Made by a program: the position numbers and the translations under genes. Shown here piece after piece: positions 9,962-20,800 of a stretch of 64,000 nucleotides of DNA (positions within the stretch are counted from its first letter, which is position 1; every line of letters starts with the position of its first letter). Below the pieces are notes generated by a model, which saw only the letters and a program-made list of their open reading frames with translations, did no database searches and was not told the DNA's origin. The DNA is from Paraburkholderia flava (GTDB taxonomy: Bacteria; Pseudomonadota; Gammaproteobacteria; Burkholderiales; Burkholderiaceae). The stretch lies in assembly GCF_004359985.1 (NCBI RefSeq), contig NZ_SMRO01000002.1, forward strand, positions 1,623,135 through 1,687,134, written 5' to 3'.

Positions 9962-9977
9962 TGGAGCCGGCGCCGTC

Positions 9978-10820
9978 ATGGTGGCTAATCCCTTACACCT
10001 CTTTCCGGCCGCACCGGATCACGACGCGGACGTTGCGACGAGCAGCAAGCTGCTTGCGGTGGACCGCGTCGACCTCACGTATCGAACGAAAGAGCGCATC
10101 GTCCGCGCGACGCATCAGGTGAGCTTCGACGTCTACGGCGGCGATCGCTTCGTGCTGCTCGGACCGTCGGGCTGCGGCAAGTCGACGCTGCTCAAGGCGA
10201 TTGCGGGTTTTGTCGAGCCGAGTGCCGGCACGATCTCGCTCGACGGCAAACCGGTGCGCGGTCCAGGCCCCGATCGCATCGTCGTGTTTCAGGAATTCGA
10301 TCAGTTGCCGCCGTGGAAAACGGTGCTGCAGAACGTCGCGTTCCCGCTGCGCGTCGCGCGCAAATTAAGCCGCGCCGAAGCACGCGACGAGGCGCTGCAT
10401 TATCTCGATCGCGTCGGGCTCGCGGCATTCGCGGATGCGTACCCGCACACGCTGTCGGGCGGCATGAAGCAACGCGTCGCGATTGCCCGTGCGCTCGCGA
10501 TGCAGCCGCGCGTGCTGTTGATGGATGAACCGTTCGCCGCGCTCGATGCGCTGACCCGTCGCAAGATGCAGGAGGAACTGCTCGGCCTGTGGGAAGAGTC
10601 GCGCTTCACGCTGCTGTTCGTCACGCATTCGATCGAAGAGGCGCTGGTGGTCGGTAATCGCATTCTGCTGCTGTCGCCGCATCCGGGGCGCGTGCGCGCG
10701 GAGATCAACAGTCATCAGTACACGCACGATAGTTTTGGGCGGGTCGATTTTCAGCGGAGTGTGGAGCGGATTCATCGTTTGCTGTTCGACGAGGTCGCCG
10801 AAGTGGAGTCGCACGTATGA
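9978..10820 (+). CDS. ABC transporter ATP-binding protein (SsuB/TauB-like)
   Basis: 280 residues from ATG 9978; the frame also allows ATG 9942, but that one lies in the hairpin region. Walker A GPSGCGKST is at residues 62-70, the Q-loop in VFQEFDQLPPW, the signature LSGGMKQR at about 159-166 and Walker B VLLMDEPFAALD near 178-189, then the H-loop THSIEEA. The PPW segment after the Q-loop is typical of nitrate/sulfonate/taurine importers. The ATGA overlap with the permease gene shows coupling. Confidence 0.93.
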   Translation: MVANPLHLFPAAPDHDADVATSSKLLAVDRVDLTYRTKERIVRATHQVSFDVYGGDRFVLLGPSGCGKSTLLKAIAGFVEPSAGTISLDGKPVRGPGPDRIVVFQEFDQLPPWKTVLQNVAFPLRVARKLSRAEARDEALHYLDRVGLAAFADAYPHTLSGGMKQRVAIARALAMQPRVLLMDEPFAALDALTRRKMQEELLGLWEESRFTLLFVTHSIEEALVVGNRILLLSPHPGRVRAEINSHQYTHDSFGRVDFQRSVERIHRLLFDEVAEVESHV

Positions 10821-11704
10821 GCACGTTATTGACCTCCGCCGCCACCGTGCCCCCGGTTCGTGACGAATACGAGCGACCGCTCGAACCGCTCGGCGACGTC
10901 GCAATCGAAGCACCGTTGCCGCTCGCACGACGCATCGCGAGCTATGCGTGGGTGCGCAAGACGCTGATCGCGCTCGTGATCGTCGCGGGCTGGGAAATCG
11001 CCGCGCGTGCGGTCGGCAACGATCTGCTGCTGCCGACTTTCGGCGCGACATTGACTGCGTTCGTGCAGGGCGTGCTGTCCGGCGAGTTGCTGCAGAAAAC
11101 CGCGATCTCGCTGTCGGTGCTGCTGCGCGGCTATCTGCTCGGCGCCGCATGCGCGTTCGTGCTGACATCGCTTGCGGTATCGACGCGCATCGGCCGCGAT
11201 CTGCTGTCGATGCTGACCGCGATGTTCAATCCATTGCCGTCGATTGCGCTGCTGCCGCTCGCGTTGCTATGGTTCGGGCTCGGCACGGGTAGTCTGCTGT
11301 TCGTGCTCGTGCATGCGGTGTTGTGGCCGCTTGCGTTGAACACGTACTCGGGTTTTCAGTCGGTGCCCGCCACGCTGCGGATGACTGGCCGTAACTATGG
11401 CCTGACCGGACTGCGCCACGTGCTACTGATTCTCGTGCCCGCCGCGTTGCCGGCGATTCTCGCGGGGCTGCGGGTAGGCTGGGCATTCGCATGGCGTACG
11501 CTGATCGCGGCCGAACTCGTGTTCGGTGCGAGTTCGGGTAGCGGTGGCCTTGGCTGGTACATCTTCCAGAACCGCAACGAGCTGTACACGGATCGCGTGT
11601 TCGCCGGGCTCGCGGCGGTGATCGTGATCGGGCTGCTGGTCGAGCATCTGGTATTCGACACGCTCGAACGCGTGACCGTGCGTCGCTGGGGCGTGCAGCA
11701 CTAG
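10817..11704 (+). CDS. ABC transporter permease (SsuC/TauC-like)
   Basis: 295 residues with about six membrane helices after a soluble N-terminal stretch of some 45 residues. The EAA-like loop (RMTGRNYGLTGLRHVLLILVPAALPAIL) that docks on the ATPase is present, and the region GWAFAWRTLIAAELVFG resembles SsuC. It overlaps the ATPase gene by four bases, completing the importer begun at 8790. Confidence 0.92.
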   Translation: MSTLLTSAATVPPVRDEYERPLEPLGDVAIEAPLPLARRIASYAWVRKTLIALVIVAGWEIAARAVGNDLLLPTFGATLTAFVQGVLSGELLQKTAISLSVLLRGYLLGAACAFVLTSLAVSTRIGRDLLSMLTAMFNPLPSIALLPLALLWFGLGTGSLLFVLVHAVLWPLALNTYSGFQSVPATLRMTGRNYGLTGLRHVLLILVPAALPAILAGLRVGWAFAWRTLIAAELVFGASSGSGGLGWYIFQNRNELYTDRVFAGLAAVIVIGLLVEHLVFDTLERVTVRRWGVQH

Positions 11705-11720
11705 CGGCTTGCGTCACACA

Positions 11721-11942
11721 TCACGCGACGACGATATCGGTCGCGAGTTCGTGCAGCAGATCGCGTAACGCTTCGGCCTGCGTCATCCGCGCGCCGCTGC
11801 GCAAATGAATGCGCAGCGCGCGTCCGGCTACACCATCGACCGGACGCAGGAACCACAGCTCGACCGCGAGCCCCAGACCGTCGGGACCGTTGTCGACCAC
11901 CGGTTCGACGACGCGCGGCGTGAAACAGGCACTCTCTGACAT
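11721..11942 (-). CDS. small hypothetical protein
   Basis: 73 residues starting MSESACFTPRVV, with no recognised domain. The ATG is preceded on the minus strand by GAGGAGAGG, a strong ribosome binding site, and codons keep the GC-rich third positions of neighbouring genes, so I take it as real. The middle (LGLAVELWFLRPV) could form strands, and the C-terminal half (TQAEALRDLLHELATDI) looks like an amphipathic helix. It runs convergent to the permease gene with only 16 bases between. Confidence 0.6.
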   Translation of the reverse strand: MSESACFTPRVVEPVVDNGPDGLGLAVELWFLRPVDGVAGRALRIHLRSGARMTQAEALRDLLHELATDIVVA

Positions 11943-12202
11943 CGCGAACCTCTCCTCGTGCAGGACGGCATGTGCTCATCGTAGACGTGCGCACACTCGC
12001 GTCCAAACGAGAAATCTGCGTATGCAAATGAGCGCGATGCTCGTTATGCGGAGGAAGGGCGATTCCAAAAGCCTGGCGCCACGTTTACGTACGAGGTGAG
12101 CGGCGCAAACCTGTGGCACAGCCTGACGATGACGAGCGCGAAAAGAACCGATACGCCGATTGTCGACGAGACGCTGCGAGCATCGACCGAAACCAGCGCG
12201 CC
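11943..12202. other. intergenic region, nothing recognised
   Basis: About 260 bases between the start of the small minus-strand gene and the terminator of the lipase gene. It must hold the promoter of the small gene. No convincing gene or repeat was seen. Confidence 0.4.
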
Positions 12203-12229
12203 AAAAATTCACGCCCGCCTAAGCGGGCG
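12203..12229 (-). terminator. rho-independent terminator of the lipase gene
   Basis: On the minus strand, a perfect 7-base-pair GC stem (CGCCCGC with GCGGGCG, 12212-12229, TTAG loop) is followed by TGAA and five T residues (12203-12207 as A on the plus strand). It lies 38 bases after the lipase stop. Confidence 0.75.
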
Positions 12230-12267
12230 CGTGTCACGTCATGCTGCGCGAATCCAGCAAGCGAAAA

Positions 12268-13566
12268 CTAGTGGACCGTCTGCGCCGCCAGTGAATTGGC
12301 CGGCAACAGATTGGTCAACCAGCAGTTGCTCGGAGCAGCTTTCCCGGCGAAGCGGTCGTATAGCCACGGCAACATCCCGACCGCCCACACCGCAGCGGTA
12401 GCCGCATGCTCTGTGGGCGATTCGTTGTACTGGACCGGTATGCCGCTCGCGCAGAATTTTTGTGCGAGTGCTCGCACGTCCCCGGCGAGCATCACACCGT
12501 CGCCCGTCTGCGGGCTAACGGTCCCGTTCAGAATGCCCAGGGTGCCTTGGCTGATGTACATCGGAATCGTCGGCGATCCGATCAATCCGGCGTCGACCTT
12601 GTTCATCACGTCGACGAGTGCCGGAATACTGTTGAGATCGTTCGCATACTGCGGCTTGAACAGCGGACCCCATTGCAACCCGAGGTACTTCGGCAGGATG
12701 TAGGCGAGCGATTGATCCTGAATGTCGTTGAATACGGTGACACCCTGGCTGGTCAGGTAAGGCGTCGTGTCGATGCCATACGCTTTCGCGAGACCCGAGA
12801 TCGCCGCCGGCGCAACGCCGCCCCAGACGAGGCTGCCGTTGACGTAGCTCAGGTTGTGAATCGGATCGACGAGCACGCCGCCTTCCGCTGCACCGACGAG
12901 CTGCTTGTTGACGTCGGGCGCGTAGATCGGCGCGAGCTGCGCAGCCCAGTTCGTACCGATCGCTCCGCCGGAGTAGCCAATCATTGCCACCTTGCTCGAC
13001 GGAGTCAGTCCGGTGGCCGGTGTGTTGAGCACCGCGCGGATCGAGTCGAGTGTAGTCATGCCTTCTTCGGGGCCGACCGGGAAGTCGGCTGTCTGACCCT
13101 CGGTGTCGGGCACGATGATGTTGTATCCCAGCGAGACCAGCAGCGCGAGCGGAACGGATTCGGCGCTGTAGATGAAGGTGCCGAGATTGATGATCTTCGT
13201 GATGTCGCGGTCGCCTGCGATTACCCGTGACGGTTCATCGAAAGGGTTCAGCGAATCGTAGGCGGACTGGTAGGAAATCGCATGTCCGTTGCTGACCGGA
13301 CTCTGGATCACCGAGGTCACATTGACGACCGGCTGATTCTGCGCGTTGTTCGTCCGGTAAAGCAGCTGCTGTGCGACGACCGGTGTTGCGACTCCGGCCA
13401 GATGGTAGGTCACGTTCCGTGTGTTGAGCACGGTGCCGGGTGGAATCGATGCCAGTGGTGTGCTGCCCGTATAGGTATAGAACGGATCGGGTGCCGGAGC
13501 AGCAAGGGCGAACGGAGTCGTCGTTGCTATCGAAGCAGCCACAAGCAGGCTAAGTTTCAGGCCCAT
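12268..13566 (-). CDS. secreted lipase / alpha-beta hydrolase (LIP family)
   Basis: 432 residues from ATG 13566, which follows AGAGGAAC; the frame is open further upstream but the signal peptide (MGLKLSLLVAASIATTTPFALA) fixes the start. The nucleophile elbow is GYSGG with S199, after a strand SSKVAMI. Length, N-terminal region (DPFYTYTG, PPGTVLNTR) and elbow resemble the secretory lipases first known from Candida and found in many actinobacteria and Burkholderia relatives, which hydrolyse triacylglycerols or other esters. The late TEHAATA segment could hold the catalytic histidine. Single-gene unit with its own terminator. Confidence 0.82.
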   Translation of the reverse strand: MGLKLSLLVAASIATTTPFALAAPAPDPFYTYTGSTPLASIPPGTVLNTRNVTYHLAGVATPVVAQQLLYRTNNAQNQPVVNVTSVIQSPVSNGHAISYQSAYDSLNPFDEPSRVIAGDRDITKIINLGTFIYSAESVPLALLVSLGYNIIVPDTEGQTADFPVGPEEGMTTLDSIRAVLNTPATGLTPSSKVAMIGYSGGAIGTNWAAQLAPIYAPDVNKQLVGAAEGGVLVDPIHNLSYVNGSLVWGGVAPAAISGLAKAYGIDTTPYLTSQGVTVFNDIQDQSLAYILPKYLGLQWGPLFKPQYANDLNSIPALVDVMNKVDAGLIGSPTIPMYISQGTLGILNGTVSPQTGDGVMLAGDVRALAQKFCASGIPVQYNESPTEHAATAAVWAVGMLPWLYDRFAGKAAPSNCWLTNLLPANSLAAQTVH

Positions 13567-14215
13567 GTGAGTTCCTCTGAAATGATGTTGGCGATTTTCT
13601 GGCCGGTTCTCATGCCTCGTGAATGCCGGCTGCTTAAACACAGATACGCTGATACGTGCAGCTCAAAACGGACGAGCACGGACGAGCGGAAGCGGTCTGG
13701 TTTCACAGACAGGTCCGACGTCCCGGGTGCATATGCTGTTCGCTTGAATACAGACAGGAGGGCGTTCCCATTCTTATCTTAATAATTCGCCATCCTATCT
13801 ATTACCTATCCGAGACACCTGCTGCACGCGGTGCCTGGCGCGATCATTGAAGCACAACGATCCGGCTTTTGCAGCATTTTCAGCCGCTTCTCGCGGTGTT
13901 TGAAGTAAATCGCCTAATTGACAATTTTCGAGTGGGGCCTCGAATAACACGCGGCGTCGCGGAGTGCTGTGTGCGCCATTGTCGGATTTTTGCGCAACGC
14001 AGTAGAGATGGCGACGAGCTCATTCCGACTCGCATCGAGCAATTTTTTCGCGTCGACCGTCAGGAGGTTTGAACAAAATGATTTTTGCAGCCGGCGCCAA
14101 CAGATGATATGGCAGGCCAGCTTCAGGAAAGCTTCGTGAATGGACGCGAGGCGTGTAGACGCCCACGATATCGTCGTCGATATTCGCTAGCGCCTCCGCT
14201 TGAGCGGCATGTCCT
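13567..14215. other. intergenic region, AT-richer than average
   Basis: About 650 bases between two minus-strand genes. Base composition is visibly lower in GC around 13780-13930. No open frame with a credible start was found. The right half probably carries the tail of the methyltransferase transcript, the left half the lipase promoter. Confidence 0.4.
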
Positions 14216-14884
14216 TTACGCGGACACCACCGTAATCGCAAACCCGTCCCACCCTTTCACGCCGACGGTCTGCACCGCCGTGGTATCGAGGCGCGGATCG
14301 GCGCTGGTCGCTTCGAAATACTGCTGCACGCCGGCAACATCCGTATCGCGATTGCCCGGATCGGCAACACGTCCACCGCGCACGACGTTGTCGGCGACGA
14401 TCACCGTGCCCGGGCGCGACAGCGCCAGCGCGCGCTGCAGATAGACGGCGTTGTTTTCCTTGTCGGCATCGATGAACACGAAGTCGAACGGCGTCGCTTT
14501 GTCCGCGATCAGTCGGTCGAGACTCTGCGCGGCGGGGCCCACGACGACCGACGCGATCTTTGCAAGCCCGGCTCGTTCAATGTTCATGCGTGCGACATCG
14601 GCATGCCGCGCGTCGAATTCGAGCGACACCAGCGTGCCGTCCGACGGCAGCGCGCGTGCGAGCCAGATCGTGCTGTAGCCGCCGAGCGTGCCGATTTCGA
14701 GCACGCGCTTTGCGCCTGCAATCTTCGCGAGCAGATACAGCAGCTTGCCCTGATTCGGCGCGACGGCAATCTCGGGAAGCCCGGCATCGGCGCTCGATTT
14801 CAGCGTCGCATCGAGTACGTCGTCGGACAGTTTGAGTGCGGCAGTGAAATAATCGTCGACGGCGTTCCATTGTGCGTGAGTCAT
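14216..14884 (-). CDS. SAM-dependent O-methyltransferase (class I, CCoAOMT-like)
   Basis: 222 residues, the normal size of bacterial O-methyltransferase family 3. Motif I VLEIGTLGGYST covers residues 61-72; the metal-binding stretch FIDADKENN (D139, D141) and VADNVVRGG (D165, N166) are intact, which marks the divalent-cation-dependent catechol/caffeoyl-CoA type. Likely acceptors are catechol-like hydroxyls; the natural substrate is not known. The gene stands alone on the minus strand next to an AT-rich region. Confidence 0.9.
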   Translation of the reverse strand: MTHAQWNAVDDYFTAALKLSDDVLDATLKSSADAGLPEIAVAPNQGKLLYLLAKIAGAKRVLEIGTLGGYSTIWLARALPSDGTLVSLEFDARHADVARMNIERAGLAKIASVVVGPAAQSLDRLIADKATPFDFVFIDADKENNAVYLQRALALSRPGTVIVADNVVRGGRVADPGNRDTDVAGVQQYFEATSADPRLDTTAVQTVGVKGWDGFAITVVSA

Positions 14885-15353
14885 GGTTCGTCCTTGCAGG
14901 TGGAGTGAGATCGTACTCGGACAGTATCATGCGACCCAGTCTGATTCATTGAGCGGATCACCATTATCCGGAATCAATAAAAATCGCCACCCGATAAAAA
15001 TTAAATCAGCACAAACCCTCAATCATAAATTACACATTATTTCGACATGGATCGAGGTATTTATTCAAAGCAAATAAAATATCAATTTCGCTTGCTTATA
15101 AAGTTCGCGTTATGCAATCCTTGGCGCCAGTTGCAAAATTTCAAAAAAGACGCCATTAAAACGCTTTAGCCGTTTCTGGAGACCGGGCGTTCTTCCGCGC
15201 CCCCATGCCCGCCAGGCCAATGCCGGGCCTTGCCTCATTCATAATTTCATGCGCGAAAACGCAGGAATACACACGTTTGTTTAATTCTCTGATTTAAATC
15301 TTAATTCGTCCCAATATCGAATGGACGGATTTAACCGGGGGAGGGAATTCGGT
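14885..15353. other. AT-rich intergenic region before the RHS locus
   Basis: About 470 bases, strikingly AT-rich from roughly 14935 to 15175 (many A/T runs) against a GC-rich background. It separates the divergent methyltransferase and RHS-locus genes and must hold their promoters. Such composition often marks acquired DNA or sites of H-NS-like silencing; that is inference. Confidence 0.55.
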
Positions 15354-16481
15354 ATGACCACTCAAAGGCAGGCAACCCACGTCGGTCCGTGGGACGGCGT
15401 CACCAAACTCGTCATTTCGTTTGAAGACGACAGCGATCCGTCGAGCGGCAAGGTATTCCGTAACGGACTTCACCAGATCGGCGTCAAGGTGGTCGTCCTT
15501 CCAGTCGACACCGACGGTACACATCTCACCGAACAGAACACGCCGGGCATCCGGAATCAGGTGCTGTCAAAGCTGAAGCTGATCAATTCGAGCGGGCTCG
15601 CTGCATTGCCGTTCGTCGAAACGCTCTCGGGCATCGGCGAATGCGGCGCCAGCGCCTGGTGCTACACGGCGCAACGCAACCAGTTCAACGTCGGCGGTCC
15701 CTCCGGGGCGTCGGTGGCCGCGGTACAGGGGAACAGCGACGACGACAGCGATCTTCTGCAGTTCATCTTCTACGTGATGTGTCCGCCGGCGGAAAAGCGC
15801 GACGGCATCTCGATCCTCGCACAGGTCGCCGCGCCGTCGGGTACCGTCGACACATCGGGCGGGGGCAATAGCCCGAGCGCGTCCAACGTACACGTCGCGG
15901 CACTGCAACCGGTCCGCTACACCGACTCGAACACCTTGCTCAAGAACACGGTCGCGTACCGCGCGCCGGAAAACGGCAGCAGCCTCACGAAGCTCGCGCG
16001 CAATTACTGGTTTTCCTGCAACGAGCCGCAGTTCCATTTCGTGCTGTTCCGCTTCGGCGACAACTTTGCGGGCCGCCAGTATTTCCACGTCTACGACGAG
16101 GACGCGACCTATCACAACGGCAACGAGTCGTTCGACCGCTACCGCAAATTCCGCCTCGCCTACGCATGGCGCGCGGACGATGCCGCCAGCCAGCAGGTCT
16201 TCGGCCTGCGTCCATCGCAGGGCGCGCAACCCGAGCAGTGGCCCGTGCAGATCAATCAGACGCCAGGCGCGCAGTACTTCACCGTCGCCGAGTACGACTC
16301 GACGATCGGCGACAGCACGGGCTTCGGCTACCCGGGCTCGCCCGTGAACGACACGACGCCGGCCATCGGCGGGACGTCGCTGTTCTTCACGGTCTGGGAC
16401 CAGTACGGCAATTCCAGCGATTTCCATCCCACCACCGACGATCTGCTCGACGAATTCAAGGTGCTGCCCGGGCGCGACTGA
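15354..16481 (+). CDS. unknown protein, paralog A of the RHS locus
   Basis: 375 residues from ATG 15354, which has a purine-rich GGGGGAGGGA upstream; ATG 15321 is in frame but lacks such a site. I do not recognise the family. It has no signal peptide or membrane segment, is rich in D, S, G, N and aromatic residues, and looks all-beta. The N-terminal half is clearly related to the next gene: both have WD..T..KL..SF.D, NG..QI.V.V, a PSG block and FYV.CP..E.R.GI.I, and both end near a D-(Y/F)-G turn. It precedes the RHS gene on the same strand, so a role with that protein is likely but unproven. Confidence 0.75.
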   Translation: MTTQRQATHVGPWDGVTKLVISFEDDSDPSSGKVFRNGLHQIGVKVVVLPVDTDGTHLTEQNTPGIRNQVLSKLKLINSSGLAALPFVETLSGIGECGASAWCYTAQRNQFNVGGPSGASVAAVQGNSDDDSDLLQFIFYVMCPPAEKRDGISILAQVAAPSGTVDTSGGGNSPSASNVHVAALQPVRYTDSNTLLKNTVAYRAPENGSSLTKLARNYWFSCNEPQFHFVLFRFGDNFAGRQYFHVYDEDATYHNGNESFDRYRKFRLAYAWRADDAASQQVFGLRPSQGAQPEQWPVQINQTPGAQYFTVAEYDSTIGDSTGFGYPGSPVNDTTPAIGGTSLFFTVWDQYGNSSDFHPTTDDLLDEFKVLPGRD

Positions 16482-16535
16482 GCACGGGTTGCATACCTTG
16501 ATAGACAGCCTGAACCCCACCCCGCAAGGAGGACC

Positions 16536-17711
16536 ATGATGAAAGCTGAAATTTCGAAATTTCAACGCCCCGCCGAATTTGCTTCGTGGGACGCGGCGAC
16601 CGGCATCAAGAAGCTCGAAGTGTCGTTCGGCGACAGCAACAGCAACCCCAACAGCGCGCGCGCAGGGCAGATCTACGCCAACGGCAACAACCAGATCTGC
16701 GTGATCGTCCGGGTGCAGGCGCAGGACAGCAGCAACCGTGCGATCACCAATCCGAGCCAGCAGTTGCAGAGCTCGATATTCAGCGCACTGTATCTCGTGA
16801 ACCGCGCCGACATGAGCAAGCTCGACTGGAACACGAACGCACACGGACAATGGTGGTTCACGACCCAGCCCAACGCGTTCCTGAGCAATCCGTCGGGACA
16901 GCAGGTGCTCGCAGAGCGGCCGCCAGTCGATACGTTCTTCACGGTCGGCGACGACGGCACGATCACGTATGTCTTCTACGTGCTGTGCCCGTCCACCGAA
17001 AATCGTCGCGGCATTGGCATCGCCGCGGCCGTGTTCAACGTGCCCGACGGCCACAGCGGCACGAAGACCTTCGACTGCGCGGGCAACACGTCGGGCATCG
17101 CGCAGAGCATCGTCACGCTGGCGGCCAAGGACCCGCAGGATTTCAGCGCGAGCGAGCTGCAAACGTCGGTTCATCGGCAGATCGACAACCACCGGCCGCC
17201 CGGCCGGGACGATCACGATTATCTCGACATCCATACGTGGACCGCGCCGTCGTGGATCACGATTTACAGCATGGACTGGGCGAACGGCAGCAGCGCCGGC
17301 GAATGTTCGGACAGGGACTACTACCGGCGCGGCGTGGACGCCAGCTGGCTGATCTACGGCTCGGTCTATCTGCCGAACAGCAACGGTAACGGCTCGCTTT
17401 CGGCACGCACCTATAGCCGTTTCATGGGCGACTGCCTCATCTACAACCTTGGTGGCTTCAACGGCAAGAACTACAACGACTACGTCTATTTCGACGTCAC
17501 CGTGCAGGCCAACCAGATCGTCGTCAACAAGGTCATCGGCACGGGTTTCTCGTTCTACAAGGACGACTGGGATCGCTGCAGCAACTACACCTACACCTAC
17601 GTCGACGTGGTCGACAACTTCGGCACGCGGCGGCGGCTCCGCTTCGCGCCGATCACGACCACCGACGAAGGCACGGGCCCGCAGATCACCTCGCAGGTCA
17701 TTCGTTCCTGA
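16536..17711 (+). CDS. unknown protein, paralog B of the RHS locus
   Basis: 391 residues, start ATG 16536 after a strong AAGGAGG site. No signal peptide or helix-rich segment; composition is polar with many N, S, D, Y and W. The first about 180 residues align with paralog A (WDAATGIKKLEVSFGDS, NGNNQICVIV, then FYVLCPSTENRRGIGI). The C-terminal half (DYLDIHTWTAPSWITIYSMDW onward) is more diverged. The gene starts 54 bases after paralog A and ends 99 bases before the RHS gene, giving a compact three-gene unit. Function unknown; candidate chaperone, adaptor or co-secreted partner of the RHS protein. Confidence 0.75.
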   Translation: MMKAEISKFQRPAEFASWDAATGIKKLEVSFGDSNSNPNSARAGQIYANGNNQICVIVRVQAQDSSNRAITNPSQQLQSSIFSALYLVNRADMSKLDWNTNAHGQWWFTTQPNAFLSNPSGQQVLAERPPVDTFFTVGDDGTITYVFYVLCPSTENRRGIGIAAAVFNVPDGHSGTKTFDCAGNTSGIAQSIVTLAAKDPQDFSASELQTSVHRQIDNHRPPGRDDHDYLDIHTWTAPSWITIYSMDWANGSSAGECSDRDYYRRGVDASWLIYGSVYLPNSNGNGSLSARTYSRFMGDCLIYNLGGFNGKNYNDYVYFDVTVQANQIVVNKVIGTGFSFYKDDWDRCSNYTYTYVDVVDNFGTRRRLRFAPITTTDEGTGPQITSQVIRS

Positions 17712-17810
17712 CAAGCACGCAGCGAATAACCGGACACGCCGCCTCCGCCTCGCGCGGACGGCGGCACAGTCCGGCGTCATCCGTCTCACCACGCAAACGG
17801 GGGCAGCACC

Positions 17811-20800
17811 GTGACCGACTTCTACAGCCAGGCCTTCAATTTCGCCAGCGCCACCCAGGGGCACGTCGATCCGCGCACCGGACTCTTCTCGCTGAGCATG
17901 CCGATCGCGTCGCTCATCGGCAACGACAACCTCGGGCCGAATCTTCCGCTCACGCTGAGCTATGCGCCGCTGAGCACCGTCAATGCCGGGCTCGGCATCG
18001 GTTGCTCATTCGGGCTGTCGCAGTACGATCGCGGCACGAAGACGCTGACGCTCGCGTCGGGCGAGCGCTACAAGATCCATGAAACGACGTCGAGCGTCAC
18101 GCTGCAGCAGAGCCTGATCCCCGCGCTCCTGTTCGAGAAACGCGCGGCCGACAACGCGTACAAGATCACGCGCAAGTCCGGCGACGTCGAATGGTTGGCC
18201 GGTCCGGACACCGGCTCCGACGTCAAGGTGCCGCTGAAGCTGCTCACGCCGGTCGGCCATTGTCTCGACCTCAAGTGGGATCTGCGGCACGGCGCCCCGC
18301 GCCTGACCACCGTAACCGACGAAGCGGGACACGTGCTGCTGTCGATCGCCTACACGGATTCGTTGACCACGCTGACTGTCTGGCCCGATCGCCCGGAGTC
18401 GCACGACATCCGGCTCACGTTCTTCAACGGCTACCTGAAGGGCATCGAGCATCGGTCGCCGACGCTGTCGCTCGCGTGGGCGCTCGGCTACGACACTGTC
18501 GGCTCGAACACGCTGCTGACGAGCGTCACGGCGCCGACCGGGTTTGTCGAAAGCGTCGTGTACAACGACAACGTGCAGCGCTTTCCGCTCGCCGCGCACA
18601 TCGCGAAGGGGCTGCCCGCAGTGGTCCGCCACACGCTCGCGCCGTCGGCGAAGCAGCCGAAGGTCGTCACGACCTACGACTACACCGGCACCAACTTTCT
18701 CGGCTACGACACGGCCGGCAGCGGCTCGTGGTCCGCGGACGAAGACTATCTCTACGGCATGCCGACGTCGTACCGCTACGGATCGACCGCGACCTGCGAC
18801 GGCGAGGTCACGAAACGGACCTACAACAGCTATCACCTGATGACCGAGGAAAGCGTCGCCGACGCTCAGCGCGTGCGGACCACGACGAATTACTACGACA
18901 TCAAGGCCGGCAAACCCTTCAACCAGCAGTCGCCGACGTTCCAGTTTCCGAAGCAGACCGACGTCGCCTACGAAGACCACAGCCAGGGAAAAAACAGTGA
19001 CGGCACGTGGCCGACGCGCGTCGAAACCTCGCTCGCCGAATACAACGACAACGGTAATCTGACGAAGCAGGCGTCCCCCGACGGCACCGTCACCACGTGG
19101 CGCTATTTCCCGAAGGAAGGTGCGCCCGGCGACGATGGCGCGCCGGCTGACCCGAACGGCTTCGAGCGGCTGCTGCAGACGCAGACCGTCACGCCTTCGC
19201 CGGACTATCCCGACGCGCCGGTGCAGTCGATCGGCTACGCGTACGCGACACTGCCGACGATCGCCGGGAATCGCACGCAGATGCCCGCGACGGCGGTCGT
19301 GCCGGTCAGGAAGGATCTGCGGTCCGCGGACCGGCTGCTGAACCGCCGGACAACCCGCTATCAGGCCGACGCGTCATCGACGGAACTGGGCCGCATCACG
19401 CGGCTTCAGGAAGATCGCTACGCGTACGCGGGCGAAGGCGTCGAGCGCGACCAGCTCTACACGTACACGCAGGACTTCGCGTTCTCGCTCGACGGCGACA
19501 CGCTCGCGCAGACCGTCACCGGCACGACGCACGACAAGCTCGTCGTCACGACGAGCCGCAGCCAGTCGCGCTGGAGCGGACGCATCGGCGAAACCGTCGA
19601 CGCGCAGGGCAACACCGCGCACTACGCGTACGACTCGATCGGCCGCATCGTTTCGTCGATCGCCAATCGCAACACCAGCTACGAAAACGCGAAGCGCTAC
19701 GCGTACGGCTTCGACAAGGACCAGGACAATCAGCCGCTCACCGTCATGACCGACGCGAAGGGCAACCAGACCAACACGTGGTACGACGGGATGGGCCGCG
19801 TCGTGCGTCAGGCGCAGAAGGCGCAAGACGGGAAGGCCTGGCAGGACACCGACTCGCGCGCCTATGATGCGCGGGGCCGGCTGCTTTCGTCGACGTCGCA
19901 CGACGGATCGCCGAAGCCGCAGGGCAACGCCCAGGCGGGTAACGCCGACGCGACGTCGATCGCCGTCACCGAGCAGTTGACCTACGACGGCTGGAACCGC
20001 ATCGGGCAACTGGAGCACGACATCGGATGCACGATCGACTGCGCGAACGATCCGGTCGCGATGACCGTCGCGACGCAGATCGCTGGCCCGCGTCAGGGCG
20101 TGCAGGTCGTGCACTACAACTCGCTACATCTGCCGGACACGGTGACGAAGCACCCCGACGGCATCACGAAGCCCGGCGCCAGCGTGAAGCGCACTTACGA
20201 CGGCCTCGGCCGGCTCGTCGATTCCACCGACGAACTCGGCAACTGCACGCGCTACGCCTACGATGCGTGGGGCCGCGTCGTGAGCACCACGCTTCCCGAC
20301 GGTACCGTCGTCACGCGGCAGTACGCGCCCGATGCGGGCGGCGACGCGCGGCTCGCGTCGATCGCGGTCAACGGCGTATCGCAAGGCAGTCAGACGTTCG
20401 ACGGACTTGGCCGTCTGCTGTCGACGGCCAACGGCGGCCGCACCCATCGCTACACCTACGCGGACGCGGCGGCGCCCGTGCCCGCGACGATCACCGCGCC
20501 CGACGGCACCGTCACGCGCTGCGAGTACGTGAAGGAACTCGGTAACGCGGTGAGCCGGGTCGATGCCGGCCCGATCGCACAAAGCTTCGGCTACGACGCG
20601 ACGACCGGGTCGCTCGTGTCCGCGCTCGAAGCGGAGAGCTTCGAACACCGGCTCGTCTACACACCGCTCGGCCAGTTGCAGGACGAAACGTTCGCGCCGG
20701 CCGGCGGCGCGTCGAAAACCGCGCACTACACGCATTCGCCGAACGGCCTGCCGCTCACCTACACCGACATCGCGGGCGTGACGCGCAGCATCGCGTACAA

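Noticed and set aside
15567..17864. 765-codon open frame on the minus strand across the paralog pair
   Set aside because: The plus-strand genes have good ribosome sites and share homology with each other, which fixes the coding strand; the minus frame is a shadow.
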